Source: Bacillus thuringiensis
Lineage (GTDB): Bacteria > Bacillota > Bacilli > Bacillales > Bacillaceae_G
DNA length: 64,000 nt
Assembly (NCBI RefSeq): GCF_014932895.1
Contig: NZ_JACYOF010000002.1
Coordinates: 992,001 to 1,056,000, forward strand
Reading direction: 5' to 3'
This document shows, piece after piece, positions 27,471-36,475 of the stretch. The position numbers were made by a program, and so were the translations under genes. Below the pieces are notes generated by a model, which had not been told where the DNA came from, made no database searches, and was given only the letters and a program-made list of their open reading frames with translations. Within the stretch, counting starts at the first letter, position 1. Each line of letters begins with the position of its first letter.

Positions 27471-27528
27471 AGTACTTCATTTATAAAAGTACTGATTTTT
27501 TATATAGTACCTATACTTTTATATAGTA
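27471..27528. promoter_or_regulatory. Candidate HxlR operators between divergent genes
   Basis: AGTACTT-N9-AAGTACT dyad (27471-27493), then the direct repeat TTTTATATAGTA at 27498-27509 and 27517-27528, directly before the HxlR gene. Confidence 0.45.
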
Positions 27529-27540
27529 AGGAGTGTTTAT

Positions 27541-27870
27541 ATGGAGAATAAAAATGAAGAAATTTTATTAAAATGCCCCATTGAAAAAACAATGTCTGTA
27601 ATAGGTGGAAAGTGGACCTTCTTAATTTTAAGAGATTTGTTCTATAGTCCTAAACGTTTCGCACAACTTGAAAGATCTCTGAATAGTATAAGCCCACGCA
27701 CTCTGTCTCTTCGCTTAAAAGAGCTTGAACAAGAAAATATTATAAAGAGAACAATCTATTCAACTATGCCACCCCACGTGGAATATTCACTAACAAGAAA
27801 AGGAGAAACACTTCGCCCTATTTTCGATGCGATGAAGGATTGGGGAAATGAGTGGAAAATATTAGATTAA
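27541..27870 (+). CDS. HxlR-family winged-helix regulator
   Basis: 109 residues with the HxlR layout: CPIEKTMSVIGGKWTFLIL near the N-terminus (one Cys at about residue 12), FAQLERSLNSISPRTLSLRL as the recognition region, and YSLTRKGETLRPIF in the wing. Members sense electrophiles or other small molecules and repress neighbouring detoxification or efflux genes. AAGGAG lies eight bases before the ATG. It is divergent from the EmrB/QacA transporter with dyads in the 135-base gap, so it likely controls that gene and itself. Confidence 0.9.
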   Translation: MENKNEEILLKCPIEKTMSVIGGKWTFLILRDLFYSPKRFAQLERSLNSISPRTLSLRLKELEQENIIKRTIYSTMPPHVEYSLTRKGETLRPIFDAMKDWGNEWKILD

Positions 27871-27875
27871 CAGAA

Positions 27876-27907
27876 AGAAGGTATCATCATATGTGATGAC
27901 ACCTTCT
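27876..27907. terminator. Bidirectional terminator
   Basis: AGAAGGT-A-TCATCA/TGATGA-C-ACCTTCT stem with T-rich tails, between convergent HxlR and HD genes. Confidence 0.75.
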
Positions 27908-27921
27908 AGTTTTTTAACATA

Positions 27922-28899
27922 TTAATTCGAAATCACCTTCACGTACATCCCTCGAACCGCTTTTTCATAAGCGATATCACTCATCTGTCTTATGTTTTCT
28001 GACACAACAGACGATGGAACAACTTCACCTTCACGTAGTAATGGAGGATCAATAAGACGGACTTTATTGTTCTGATGTACATCATAATCGTTTCTATCTT
28101 CTTTTACTTTTACATTTGGATGGAGTTTGCTTAATAAAGCATGTACTTCTTCATCTTTACATTGCTGTAATTTCACTATAAGTTCATAATCTTCAAGAAG
28201 GAAATCATCTGCGTGAATAACTTGTTTATGAAGAGCTAACTTTAACGTTTTAGCTAACATATCATTTCCGTAAATATTCATTGGCTTCATAAAGAAATCA
28301 ATTACTTCTTTGTAATACGTTTCTATAAACCATTCTGCCATTTCGATATTTTGAAGGATTATTTTCCCATCTACTTCGATTACATTCGCTAAAAAACTTT
28401 GCACTTCTTCTAAAGAAATATACCCATATGTATACATATCTCGTAATGTGTAATCCACTCGGTCCGCACATAACTCTGGCGCGGATCTTTCCAGTAACGT
28501 CCACTTCGAATCATCTAATAAAATATCTTCATAGTTATAACCATAGTTTGAAAGAATCGCTGGAATTTCTGAGTTCTTCACAACAGAGCTAAATATCTCT
28601 TCATGATAACTTTCATTTATATTATCAAAAACGTAATCAATCACATGAGAAAAGGCAGTATGCGATACGTCATGTAATAAACCAGCAATTTGTTCTTCTA
28701 CTGAACCACCTAGTTTTTTAATTAATAACATCACACCGACTGAATGCTCAAAGCGCGTTACATTCCATTTCCCGTTCATTAAGTAACTTGCTCCGGCCTG
28801 ATGAACTCCTTTTAACCTTTGCACAGGTTTACTTAAAATTATTTCTTCTAACACTTTATCTACTTTAAACTCACCGTATATTACATCTGATATGATCAC
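27922..28899 (-). CDS. HD-domain phosphohydrolase
   Basis: 325 residues. Metal ligands of the HD domain are visible: His52 in RFEHSVGV, His76-Asp77 in GLLHDVSHTAFSH, and a later Asp in ELCADRVDYTLRDM (about 143-156). This pattern is that of dGTPase-like/YwfO-type HD hydrolases, which act on nucleotides; the substrate is not determined. GTG start with AAAGGGGGG eight bases upstream. It is a single gene and cytoplasmic. Confidence 0.85.
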   Translation of the reverse strand: MIISDVIYGEFKVDKVLEEIILSKPVQRLKGVHQAGASYLMNGKWNVTRFEHSVGVMLLIKKLGGSVEEQIAGLLHDVSHTAFSHVIDYVFDNINESYHEEIFSSVVKNSEIPAILSNYGYNYEDILLDDSKWTLLERSAPELCADRVDYTLRDMYTYGYISLEEVQSFLANVIEVDGKIILQNIEMAEWFIETYYKEVIDFFMKPMNIYGNDMLAKTLKLALHKQVIHADDFLLEDYELIVKLQQCKDEEVHALLSKLHPNVKVKEDRNDYDVHQNNKVRLIDPPLLREGEVVPSSVVSENIRQMSDIAYEKAVRGMYVKVISN

Positions 28900-29109
28900 T
28901 TACAGTCCCCCCTTTCAAGCAGAGTCTTTTTATAGTATCTCCTTTTCTAAGGAGTGTATAGTATTTTGTAAATACCATCATCTACTTCCATATAAAATAT
29001 TCTCTTCTATTCTAACATTGTTTTTACTCAGCCCTTTTTACTTGAGGAGTGAGACTTTTATATTCTGCAGCTTTTTCTCTCAGAAAACACGCTCCGTTAC
29101 ATATATCAT

Positions 29110-29571
29110 TTATTTATTCTTTTCTTTCCAAAGAGCAAAAGGGTTCTTTTCATAATGATTTTTATCGAGCCTTAATAATTTAATGTCTCGTTGTTCCTTT
29201 GGAAGAGCTATTTGCTCATAAACGTATTTTGTTCCTAATCCAATTTCTTCTTCCTCTTGTGCAGTATAGGCGTAATAAACATGTTTAAGGTTCGCCCAGT
29301 AAATAGCACTTAAACACATCGGACAAGGTTCTCCACTTGCGTATAGTATACAGTCGGAAAGATCAGATGTACCAAGAATACGGCAAGCCTGACGGATAGC
29401 TAGAAGTTCAGCATGCGCAGTTGGATCGTGTGTTTTAAGAACATCATTTACTCCATTTGCAACAACCTCACCATCTTTAACAATCACTGCACCAAATGGT
29501 TTTCCTTTTTTGTTTTCGGTATTGTCGTAAGCTAATTCGATTGTCAATTTCATGAATTCTTCATGCCTCAT
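29110..29571 (-). CDS. guaD: Guanine deaminase (CDA-fold)
   Basis: 153 residues of the cytidine/deoxycytidylate deaminase fold. Zinc site His53-Ala-Glu55 (TAHAELLAIR) and PCPMC with Cys83 and Cys86. The overall sequence follows B. subtilis GuaD, including KPFGAVIVKDGEVV and the C-terminal extension ending FALWKEKNK. It converts guanine to xanthine and ammonia. AAAGGGG lies ten bases before the ATG. It begins 21 bases after the purine permease gene on the same strand, so uptake and deamination are coupled in one operon. Confidence 0.88.
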   Translation of the reverse strand: MRHEEFMKLTIELAYDNTENKKGKPFGAVIVKDGEVVANGVNDVLKTHDPTAHAELLAIRQACRILGTSDLSDCILYASGEPCPMCLSAIYWANLKHVYYAYTAQEEEEIGLGTKYVYEQIALPKEQRDIKLLRLDKNHYEKNPFALWKEKNK

Positions 29572-29592
29572 TTAAAAACACCCCTTTAAAAA

Positions 29593-30900
29593 TTAAATTT
29601 GATTTTTTTCACTCATGTTTTTTGTTTTCCATAGTTGTTCTAGCAAAATTACAATAATCGTACCAACAATAAGACCATTGCTTACAATATATTGAAAAAT
29701 AGTAGGTAGATCATTAAATATTGCTTTAGGAAGAAACATTAATCCAATACCGACTAGCAATGTAATTCCTAATATAGTTAGCCGACGTTGATCTAATTCG
29801 TCTTTCAAAAGGGATTGAAACGAAATCCCGATCATTTGGACAAAGGATGCTAAACTTGCTGCACAAGCAACAGGGCCAGGAAGCATAGCTAAGAAGTTAA
29901 CGATTGACGGAACAAAGGCTATACCTGCTAAGGATAAACTCGCTATTAAGAAAGGCATTACTCGTTTTTGCCCAGTTAATCGGATAAAACCCGCCGATAC
30001 TGGCAATGGTACAATTCCAATTGTCGAAAAAAGGGCTGATATAACATGTGTAATACCACCTACCCAACTGGCACGGTTAATGGTTTGTTTTTCGGATTCT
30101 CCTGATTCTGGCACGGCTTGTTTAACAGCAGTAACGGCTGCTATTGTATTAGAGACTAAAATAAACGTAAATATAATTGAAGTTATAACCATTCCAACAT
30201 TTAACTGCGGAAATCCCCATGCAAAAATGTCCGGTAATTTAATAAATGAATCTGGAGTGGAAATCGCGTTGGAGCTTTTTCCTAATAGGAAATATAGTAA
30301 CCACCCAAATAAAATCCCTAACAGTACGGAGTAACTTTTCATCCACCCTTTCCCTTTAATTGATAGCACTATTACTAGAACAAATACGCCAAATGAAATC
30401 GCTGCTATTTGATAGTCTAGGCTGGACTGTCCTTGTACTCCGAGCATTCCTTCTAAAAAAACACCACTAAGTTGAAGACTCAAAATCAAGAGAAAAGAAC
30501 CCGTAACTAAAGGCGTAAACAAAAACAGCAGTCGATTAACAAGACCAGTTATACCAAGAGTAATTAGTAAAAATCCTGTAACCAGCAATCCCCCTTCTAA
30601 AAGTTGTAATGTTTCTTTCATGCTTTCTCCCTGCTGAATCGCCATACTCGCTAAGATGACAAATACACTAACCCATGAGCCTGCGGGTCCGTCAGCAATT
30701 GGATAGCGATGTCCGAGCCATCCTTGTATAAAAGAGCTAATGCCCACCACAAAAAAAGTTCGCTGCATCAAATCGGATATTTCCTCAATCGATAAATGGA
30801 ATACTCCCCCAATTACGATCGGTAATGCAACAGAAGTGGCCAGCAGGAAAAAGAACCATTGAAATACGCTTAAAGCGCTGTAAAACCGTTGTTTCTCCAT
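29593..30900 (-). CDS. NCS2-family purine (xanthine/uracil-type) permease
   Basis: 435 residues with about 12-14 membrane helices. It shows the NCS2 pattern: VALPIVIGGVFHLS in the first helix, DGPAGSWVSVFVILAS (about 71-86), and PVSAGFIRLTGQKRVMPF late in the protein. NCS2 carriers import nucleobases with protons. The downstream guanine deaminase gene suggests guanine, xanthine or a similar purine. It resembles B. subtilis YwdJ as I recall. Divergent from a LysR-type regulator. No purine riboswitch was seen in the leader. Confidence 0.87.
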   Translation of the reverse strand: MEKQRFYSALSVFQWFFFLLATSVALPIVIGGVFHLSIEEISDLMQRTFFVVGISSFIQGWLGHRYPIADGPAGSWVSVFVILASMAIQQGESMKETLQLLEGGLLVTGFLLITLGITGLVNRLLFLFTPLVTGSFLLILSLQLSGVFLEGMLGVQGQSSLDYQIAAISFGVFVLVIVLSIKGKGWMKSYSVLLGILFGWLLYFLLGKSSNAISTPDSFIKLPDIFAWGFPQLNVGMVITSIIFTFILVSNTIAAVTAVKQAVPESGESEKQTINRASWVGGITHVISALFSTIGIVPLPVSAGFIRLTGQKRVMPFLIASLSLAGIAFVPSIVNFLAMLPGPVACAASLASFVQMIGISFQSLLKDELDQRRLTILGITLLVGIGLMFLPKAIFNDLPTIFQYIVSNGLIVGTIIVILLEQLWKTKNMSEKNQI

Positions 30901-31121
30901 ATCGTTTCACCTTCATATAAAATAGTTATTTTCTAAGTGCCAATAGAAATTAGTTCTAATTGGCCTAAAAATAAAGATTTCCGGCAAGAAAAGCTTTTAT
31001 TAACCTACCTCGATGTTCTAACTAATATCTGCAAAATTTTTTTTGCTTAAAAATGCATCGCGGTTTAAAGCCATTGTAGGAAATTTCTTTTCATTTTAAA
31101 TTATGATATCTTAGAATTCAG

Positions 31122-31169
31122 TATATGAAAAATATAAAAAAAATTAATTTCACTTAAGTTTTTCATATA
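31122..31169 (+). promoter_or_regulatory. 11-base inverted repeat before the LysR gene
   Basis: TATATGAAAAA (31122-31132) and TTTTTCATATA (31159-31169), ending eight bases before the AGGAGGG ribosome site. It may be an operator or a leader stem. The rest of the 287-base divergent gap shows no gene. Confidence 0.4.
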
Positions 31170-31187
31170 GGAAGGAGGGTTCCACTG

Positions 31188-32087
31188 ATGGATATTAGAC
31201 AACTGCGATATTTCATAGCAATTGTGGAAGAAAGAAAAATTTCTGCTGCTGCTGAAAGACTTCATATCTCCCAGCCCCCACTAAGCCAGCAGCTAAAAGC
31301 AATGGAAGAGGAATTAGGAACGAAACTAATAGAGAGAACTGGGAAATTTTTAGAAGTGACAGAAGCAGGAAAATCCTTATATAAATATGCACTACAAATG
31401 ACCCATTTAATGGAAGAGGCCAAAATGGAAGTAAAGGAAGTCGGAAGCGGGGTAAGTGGAAGACTGACGATAGGTATCAATACTTTTTCAGTGGGTGGAT
31501 TACCTGAATTACTTCACCAATTTCACAAAAATTATCCTAAAGTTACATACAAAATTCATCAAAATGAGTCATCTCATCTTTGTCAATTAGTGAGAGACAG
31601 AATTGTAGAGCTTGCGATTATACGATTACCACTCGAGTTAGATGATTTTTCGGCTATCCATCTTTATACAGAACCTTTTTACTTTATTACTTCAAATAAA
31701 AAGCAGCCTTTTAATCATCAAGTTACACTTGCTGAAATTCAAAACCGCCCTCTAATACTACCGAGTACAGAAGGATTGGGAGTTCATTATATGATTTCAG
31801 AAGCATTCTCAAAAGCTCAACTACATCCGAATATTATTGCCGAGTGCTCTGACATCTCCCTTTTATTAGAATTAGTCGCATGTAACTTTGGAGAAGCCAT
31901 TATTCCTCAAACGGTCATGAAACAATACAAAAACTACAATATACAGTCTTTCAAAATTACAGATACAGAGCTATCTGCATCTACGAGCTTAATATGGCTG
32001 AAAAATCATTATCTATCAAAAAACGCTCAACACTTTACAAAAATGTTAACAGGGTACATCCAGCAAGACACAGATTTACAGCATTAA
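31188..32087 (+). CDS. LysR-family transcriptional regulator
   Basis: 299 residues. N-terminal winged helix-turn-helix with the family signature ISAAAERLHISQPPLSQQLK (18-37), followed by a two-lobed substrate-binding domain (about 90-295). AAGGAGGG lies upstream of the ATG. It is divergent from the purine permease-guanine deaminase operon and is the natural candidate for its regulator, perhaps with a purine degradation product as effector. B. subtilis uses PucR for guaD, so this wiring would differ. Confidence 0.92.
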   Translation: MDIRQLRYFIAIVEERKISAAAERLHISQPPLSQQLKAMEEELGTKLIERTGKFLEVTEAGKSLYKYALQMTHLMEEAKMEVKEVGSGVSGRLTIGINTFSVGGLPELLHQFHKNYPKVTYKIHQNESSHLCQLVRDRIVELAIIRLPLELDDFSAIHLYTEPFYFITSNKKQPFNHQVTLAEIQNRPLILPSTEGLGVHYMISEAFSKAQLHPNIIAECSDISLLLELVACNFGEAIIPQTVMKQYKNYNIQSFKITDTELSASTSLIWLKNHYLSKNAQHFTKMLTGYIQQDTDLQH

Positions 32088-32104
32088 AGATATTCCAACA
32101 TTCA

Positions 32105-32146
32105 AAATCCCAATCTCTCAGTGTCATAATTGAGAAATTGGGATTT
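32105..32146. terminator. Bidirectional terminator
   Basis: AAATCCCAATCTCTCA (32105-32120) pairs with TGAGAAATTGGGATTT (32131-32146) with one mismatch; T-rich on the plus side. Confidence 0.7.
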
Positions 32147-32212
32147 CTTGATTCAATAACTATTTTTTTAATTATCTAATACCTTTTTTTGCCAAACATC
32201 TATTAAATAACT

Positions 32213-33319
32213 CTATTCAAACGTAACTTCCACCTGTACAATCTCCGACCTACTTCCAATTCTTAATGGGGGTCCCCAAAATCCAAAACCAGAAGAGACA
32301 ATGGCGTGGAACGCACCTTTTTGTGCATATCCCCAGTCTAGTTCGTACATTCTTCTCGTTACAATATGATTCGGCGCCATTTGTCCGCGGTGCGTGTGAC
32401 CAGATAATAATAAGTCCACCCCAGTAGCCGCTGCTTGTTTCAATTCAAACGGCTGGTGATCCATTGCGATAACTGGCATCGATTTATCTACTGTACTCAT
32501 AAGACTTTCAAAGCTTTGACGATCTCGCTCAGTTTTATCTCTTCTTCCGACGAGATAAAACTGATCTTCAATTAGAATGACTTCATCTAAAAGAATACGA
32601 ATATCAATCTTATCCATCTCTTGTAAAAATTCTGGAACCGCTCTGCCGTAGTATTCGTGGTTTCCTAACACACCGTATACGCCTAATGGAGCTTTCATTT
32701 GTTTCATAATATGCCCCATGTTTTTTTGAATGAACACACCCGGGTGGTCATCAATGATATCACCGGGCAGTAAAATAATATCGGGCTCCATTTCATTTAC
32801 ATGTCGAACGAGTCTTTTTAAATGAGCAACACCAGACAGTTTACCAAAGTGCATATCTGAAGCCATCGCAATGCGTAAACTTTTGCGCCCTTCTACCTTT
32901 TTCGGTATGTGCACTTCGTACTTTCTTACTACTGGGCTATACGCATTAAATACTCCATACGCAAAAATAAAGATGAATGCAAGTAACACGGCCGTCCCTG
33001 TCCAAATAATTACTGCTTCTTTCTCCATCGAAAATTGTAAAAGAAAAACTGTAATATCGGCGAGCGGCAATAACATAAGCGCATATTGTATTACTGCAAA
33101 CCAAATGGAACCAATTGTTCGTAGGAACGGAAGAAACTTAAACACTTGTACGAGAATATACGCATAAGAAATAAATCCGACTACGAAAGCGTAATATCCC
33201 CAAGACTCCCAGCCGAATACTGTGCTAAGCCAAACCCAGCCGTTCCAGCCAATGTAAAACATAAGTAGTGTGTATACAATTAACATAGTAAATATATTGA
33301 AATAACGAAGATTCTTCAC
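32213..33319 (-). CDS. Membrane-anchored metallophosphoesterase
   Basis: 368 residues. About four N-terminal membrane helices (first 130 residues) precede a calcineurin-like phosphoesterase domain with its metal motifs in order: MASDMHFGKL, PGDIIDDHP, LGNHEYYG, MDHQPFE and LSGHTHRGQ. The domain resembles YaeI/YkuE enzymes that act on lipid-linked phosphates, but the substrate is not shown. GTG start with GGAGG seven bases upstream. It is a single gene between terminators, expected at the cytoplasmic membrane. Confidence 0.88.
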   Translation of the reverse strand: MKNLRYFNIFTMLIVYTLLMFYIGWNGWVWLSTVFGWESWGYYAFVVGFISYAYILVQVFKFLPFLRTIGSIWFAVIQYALMLLPLADITVFLLQFSMEKEAVIIWTGTAVLLAFIFIFAYGVFNAYSPVVRKYEVHIPKKVEGRKSLRIAMASDMHFGKLSGVAHLKRLVRHVNEMEPDIILLPGDIIDDHPGVFIQKNMGHIMKQMKAPLGVYGVLGNHEYYGRAVPEFLQEMDKIDIRILLDEVILIEDQFYLVGRRDKTERDRQSFESLMSTVDKSMPVIAMDHQPFELKQAAATGVDLLLSGHTHRGQMAPNHIVTRRMYELDWGYAQKGAFHAIVSSGFGFWGPPLRIGSRSEIVQVEVTFE

Positions 33320-33636
33320 GGCTAGCCTCCTTATTGATTTCTTCTATTATATCTTGTTATGCACTGTTAACGTAAATATTACGCACATCAATCTTCACAA
33401 CAAAAACCCCTAATTGCTAGATGCGAACCTAACAATTAGAGGTGCAATTCAAAACAAAATTACTTTTACAGATTATTGATAAACACATGGTTTTAAAATT
33501 TTTAGAACCGCTGTAATGGGGATTTTAGAATCTTACGTGTTAGAAGAAATTGATAGTGATGTTGAATATGTTGCGACGTAGGTTTGGGAGTTGATGGGGC
33601 GGAATATATAGCTTTGTTATAACCGTAATAAGGAAC

Positions 33637-33665
33637 GCCAAACCGCCACTCTATGACGGTTTGGC
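33637..33665 (+). terminator. Terminator-like hairpin after the sulfate operon
   Basis: GCCAAACCG/CGGTTTGGC with an 11-base loop. The T-run TTTTATTT follows on the plus strand; on the minus strand the tail is poor. The gap 33320-33671 otherwise holds a weak hairpin near 33404-33442 and a 21-codon frame at 33512-33577 that I do not call a gene. Confidence 0.55.
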
Positions 33666-33671
33666 TTTTAT

Positions 33672-34748
33672 TTAAATCACAAAATCCTCCGGAATAAACA
33701 CCTTCATTTCTTTCGGATGTACATATACAGACTCACCCGTTTGAATGTTCAGCTGTCTAAACTGCTCTTTACTAATTTCTGCTTCTAAATATTCTTCTGT
33801 CCCGTCTCGTTTTAATTCTACGTATACGACAGGACCAACTGCGTGAGAATATGATACTTTCGCCGGGATTGCATCTACACTTTGTTTTGTACGAGAGATT
33901 GATAAGTGATGCGGCCTTACATAGGCTACTCCGTCTACGTTAGAAACATGTGTATGTTCTGGTGCTTCTAGTTCTACAGAACCTAAGTCTAGTTTTCCTT
34001 TATGAACACGACCGTGAAATAAGTTTACATTTCCTAAAAAGTCATACACGAACGGACTCGCTGGATTTTCATACACTTCTTCCGGCGTTCCCATTTGTTC
34101 AATGCGCCCTTCATTCATTACAACAATGCGGTCCGCAACGTCTAATGCTTCTTCTTGGTCATGCGTTACGAATACACTCGTAATTTGAAATTCGTCATGT
34201 AATTTCCGGAGCCATCTTCGTAATTCTTTTCGTACTTTCGCATCAAGTGCACCGAACGGTTCATCAAGTAATAAAATTTTCGGTTCGACCGCAAGTGCCC
34301 GAGCAAGTGCGATACGTTGACGTTGTCCACCAGATAATTGCGCTGGATATCGTTTTGCGAAACCATCCATTTTTACAAGCTTTAATAATTCTGTTACCTT
34401 TTCTCCTATCGCTTCTGCTGAAGGCCTTACACTTTTCTTTCTTACTTTTAAACCGAAGGCAACATTTTCAAACACATTCATATGTTTAAAAAGCGCATAA
34501 TGCTGGAAGACGAAACCGACTTGCCGATTTTTCACGTGAATGTCTGTTAAATCTTCCCCATCAAATGAAATAGAGCCTTCATCCGCTTCTTCTAATCCTG
34601 CAATAATTCGCAATAACGTCGTTTTCCCAGAACCTGACGGGCCTAGTAAGGCGACAAGCTCACCTTTTGGAATATCCAAATGAATATCTTTTAACGCTTG
34701 AAATGTGCCATATTGTTTTGATACATCTTGAATTTGAATACTCATCAT
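33672..34748 (-). CDS. cysA: Sulfate/thiosulfate ABC transporter ATPase CysA
   Basis: 358 residues. Walker [10 protein letters not shown] (36-44), Q-loop [12 protein letters not shown], signature [15 protein letters not shown], Walker [13 protein letters not shown] and the switch [12 protein letters not shown]-terminal TOBE-like domain starts near 240. The order Walker A to ABC signature and the [14 protein letters not shown] stretch match CysA. It powers sulfate or thiosulfate import together with the two permeases and binding protein encoded just upstream on the same strand. Last gene of the operon. Confidence 0.92.
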   Translation of the reverse strand: MMSIQIQDVSKQYGTFQALKDIHLDIPKGELVALLGPSGSGKTTLLRIIAGLEEADEGSISFDGEDLTDIHVKNRQVGFVFQHYALFKHMNVFENVAFGLKVRKKSVRPSAEAIGEKVTELLKLVKMDGFAKRYPAQLSGGQRQRIALARALAVEPKILLLDEPFGALDAKVRKELRRWLRKLHDEFQITSVFVTHDQEEALDVADRIVVMNEGRIEQMGTPEEVYENPASPFVYDFLGNVNLFHGRVHKGKLDLGSVELEAPEHTHVSNVDGVAYVRPHHLSISRTKQSVDAIPAKVSYSHAVGPVVYVELKRDGTEEYLEAEISKEQFRQLNIQTGESVYVHPKEMKVFIPEDFVI

Positions 34749-34757
34749 AGCCCCTCC

Positions 34758-35615
34758 TTATTGTCGTTTTTCCATTCGCCATTCAATCCAGTTTTTTATA
34801 GCGAGCGTGAGAACTGCGATGAATGACATTAAAGTCGCGACAGCAAACGCCGCTGAAAATTGATATTCATTGTACAAAATTTCAATATGGAGCGGCATCG
34901 TATTTGTCACACCACGTACGTGACCAGACACAACGGAAACTGCTCCAAACTCACCAATCGCGCGGGCATTACATAAAATCATGCCGTATAAAAGACCCCA
35001 TTTTATATTCGGAAGCGTAACGTACCAAAACATTTTCCATCCGCCTGCGCCAAGTGACAAAGCTGCCTCTTCTTCACTTTTTCCTTGTGCTTGCATAATT
35101 GGAATTAATTCACGTGCAACAAACGGAAACGTCACAAAAATCGTTGCGATAATAATACCGGGAACAGAGAAAATGAGTTTCACTCCGTGTTCCAATAACC
35201 ACTCGCCAAAAGCCGCCCTCGGTGTAAAAAGTAAAACGAATACTAGCCCTGCGATAACTGGTGACACAGCAAATGGCAGTTCAATTAGAGATAATAATAA
35301 TTGCTTTCCTTTAAACTGAAACTTTGTAATAAGCCATGCGGCCGCTATTCCGAATATTGTATTAAGCGGCACAACGATTAACGCAACGAGAAGCGTTAAC
35401 CTGATTGCTGAAAATGCTTCTTGATCTGTGATAGCGGCAAGGTATACATCAAGCCCTTTCTCAAAAGCTTTCAAAAAAATTGTTACGAGCGGCAGTAATA
35501 GAAAGAGAGATAAAAATAAAACTGTTATCGCAATTAATACACTCGGTACAAGTTTAGATTCTTTTTTAGCTGCTACGCTTTTTACTATTTTCTTTTCTAA
35601 TAATGTTGGCTCCAT
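34758..35615 (-). CDS. cysW: Sulfate ABC transporter permease CysW
   Basis: 285 residues with about six membrane helices and the ABC permease EAA loop EEEAALSLGAGGWKMFWYVT (about 181-200). The segment GAVSVVSGHVRGVTNTMPL is typical of CysW. It pairs with CysT to form the membrane channel. The gene lies between cysT and cysA with gaps of about ten bases, so it is co-transcribed. GGAGG precedes the ATG. Confidence 0.92.
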   Translation of the reverse strand: MEPTLLEKKIVKSVAAKKESKLVPSVLIAITVLFLSLFLLLPLVTIFLKAFEKGLDVYLAAITDQEAFSAIRLTLLVALIVVPLNTIFGIAAAWLITKFQFKGKQLLLSLIELPFAVSPVIAGLVFVLLFTPRAAFGEWLLEHGVKLIFSVPGIIIATIFVTFPFVARELIPIMQAQGKSEEEAALSLGAGGWKMFWYVTLPNIKWGLLYGMILCNARAIGEFGAVSVVSGHVRGVTNTMPLHIEILYNEYQFSAAFAVATLMSFIAVLTLAIKNWIEWRMEKRQ

Positions 35616-35626
35616 TTTCTCTCCTC

Positions 35627-36454
35627 CTATTCATTTCTTAGTTCATGCCTTCTACTCCAGGTTTGAATCATGTTAATAAGAAGGAGGAAAAGGAGCGAAA
35701 TGATTAGCATAACAGCCGCTACCGCCGTTGCTCCTGCGTAATCATATTGTTCTAGTTTCGTCATAATCATTAGCGGTGCGATTTCTGTTTTCATCGGCAT
35801 ATTACCCGCTATAAAAACGACAGATCCATATTCTCCTAATGCCCTTGCAAATGCGAGTGAAAAGCCAGCAAGTAACGCCGGGAATATTTCTGGTAAAATG
35901 ATTTTCACGAATATTTGGAAGCGAGACGCTCCTAAACTAGAAGCGGCTTCTTCTACCTCTTTATCAATATTTTGCAGTACCGGTTGCACCATTCGAACGA
36001 CAAACGGTAAACCAATAAACGTAAGTGCAACAATAATTCCGAGCGGCGTAAAAGCTACTTTTATATGAAATACACTAAATATTTTTCCAATCCAGCCATT
36101 TTCCGCATATAGCGTCGTAAGTGTAATACCAGCTACAGCAGTCGGAAGAGCGAATGGTAAATCAATTAATCCATCTAACAATCGTTTCCCTGGAAATGTG
36201 TAACGAACGAGTACCCAAGCAATTAATAAGCCGAAAATGGCATTTACAATTGCTGCTGCAAGTGAAGTCGTTACACTCACTTGATAGGAATGCAACACAC
36301 GCTCACTCGTTACAACCTCAACAAACTTCTTCCAACCTAACTGTGAAGTTTGAATAAATACGATAGAAAGTGGTATAAGTACGAATAAACCCATATATAG
36401 CATTGTAAATCCAAGAGATAATCCAAACCCCGGTAAAACACGTTTTTTCCTCAT
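35627..36454 (-). CDS. cysT: Sulfate ABC transporter permease CysT (CysU)
   Basis: 275 residues, six predicted membrane helices. The N-terminal FGLSLGFTMLYMGLFVLIPL and the loop EEAASSLGASRFQIFVKI mark the CysT permease; GEYGSVVFIAGNMPMKTEI is characteristic of the family end. It partners with CysW. It begins 21 bases after the binding protein gene. GAGGTG lies before the ATG. Confidence 0.92.
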   Translation of the reverse strand: MRKKRVLPGFGLSLGFTMLYMGLFVLIPLSIVFIQTSQLGWKKFVEVVTSERVLHSYQVSVTTSLAAAIVNAIFGLLIAWVLVRYTFPGKRLLDGLIDLPFALPTAVAGITLTTLYAENGWIGKIFSVFHIKVAFTPLGIIVALTFIGLPFVVRMVQPVLQNIDKEVEEAASSLGASRFQIFVKIILPEIFPALLAGFSLAFARALGEYGSVVFIAGNMPMKTEIAPLMIMTKLEQYDYAGATAVAAVMLIISLLFLLLINMIQTWSRRHELRNE

Positions 36455-36475
36455 CTTCTTTCACCTCATCCCCCC

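Noticed and set aside
30901-31187. Purine riboswitch before the permease gene
   Set aside because: No conserved three-way junction bases or paired loops of the purine aptamer were found.
33512-33577. 21-codon frame MGILESYVLEEIDSDVEYVA
   Set aside because: Reads like coding sequence but has no ribosome site and no continuation; at most a gene remnant.
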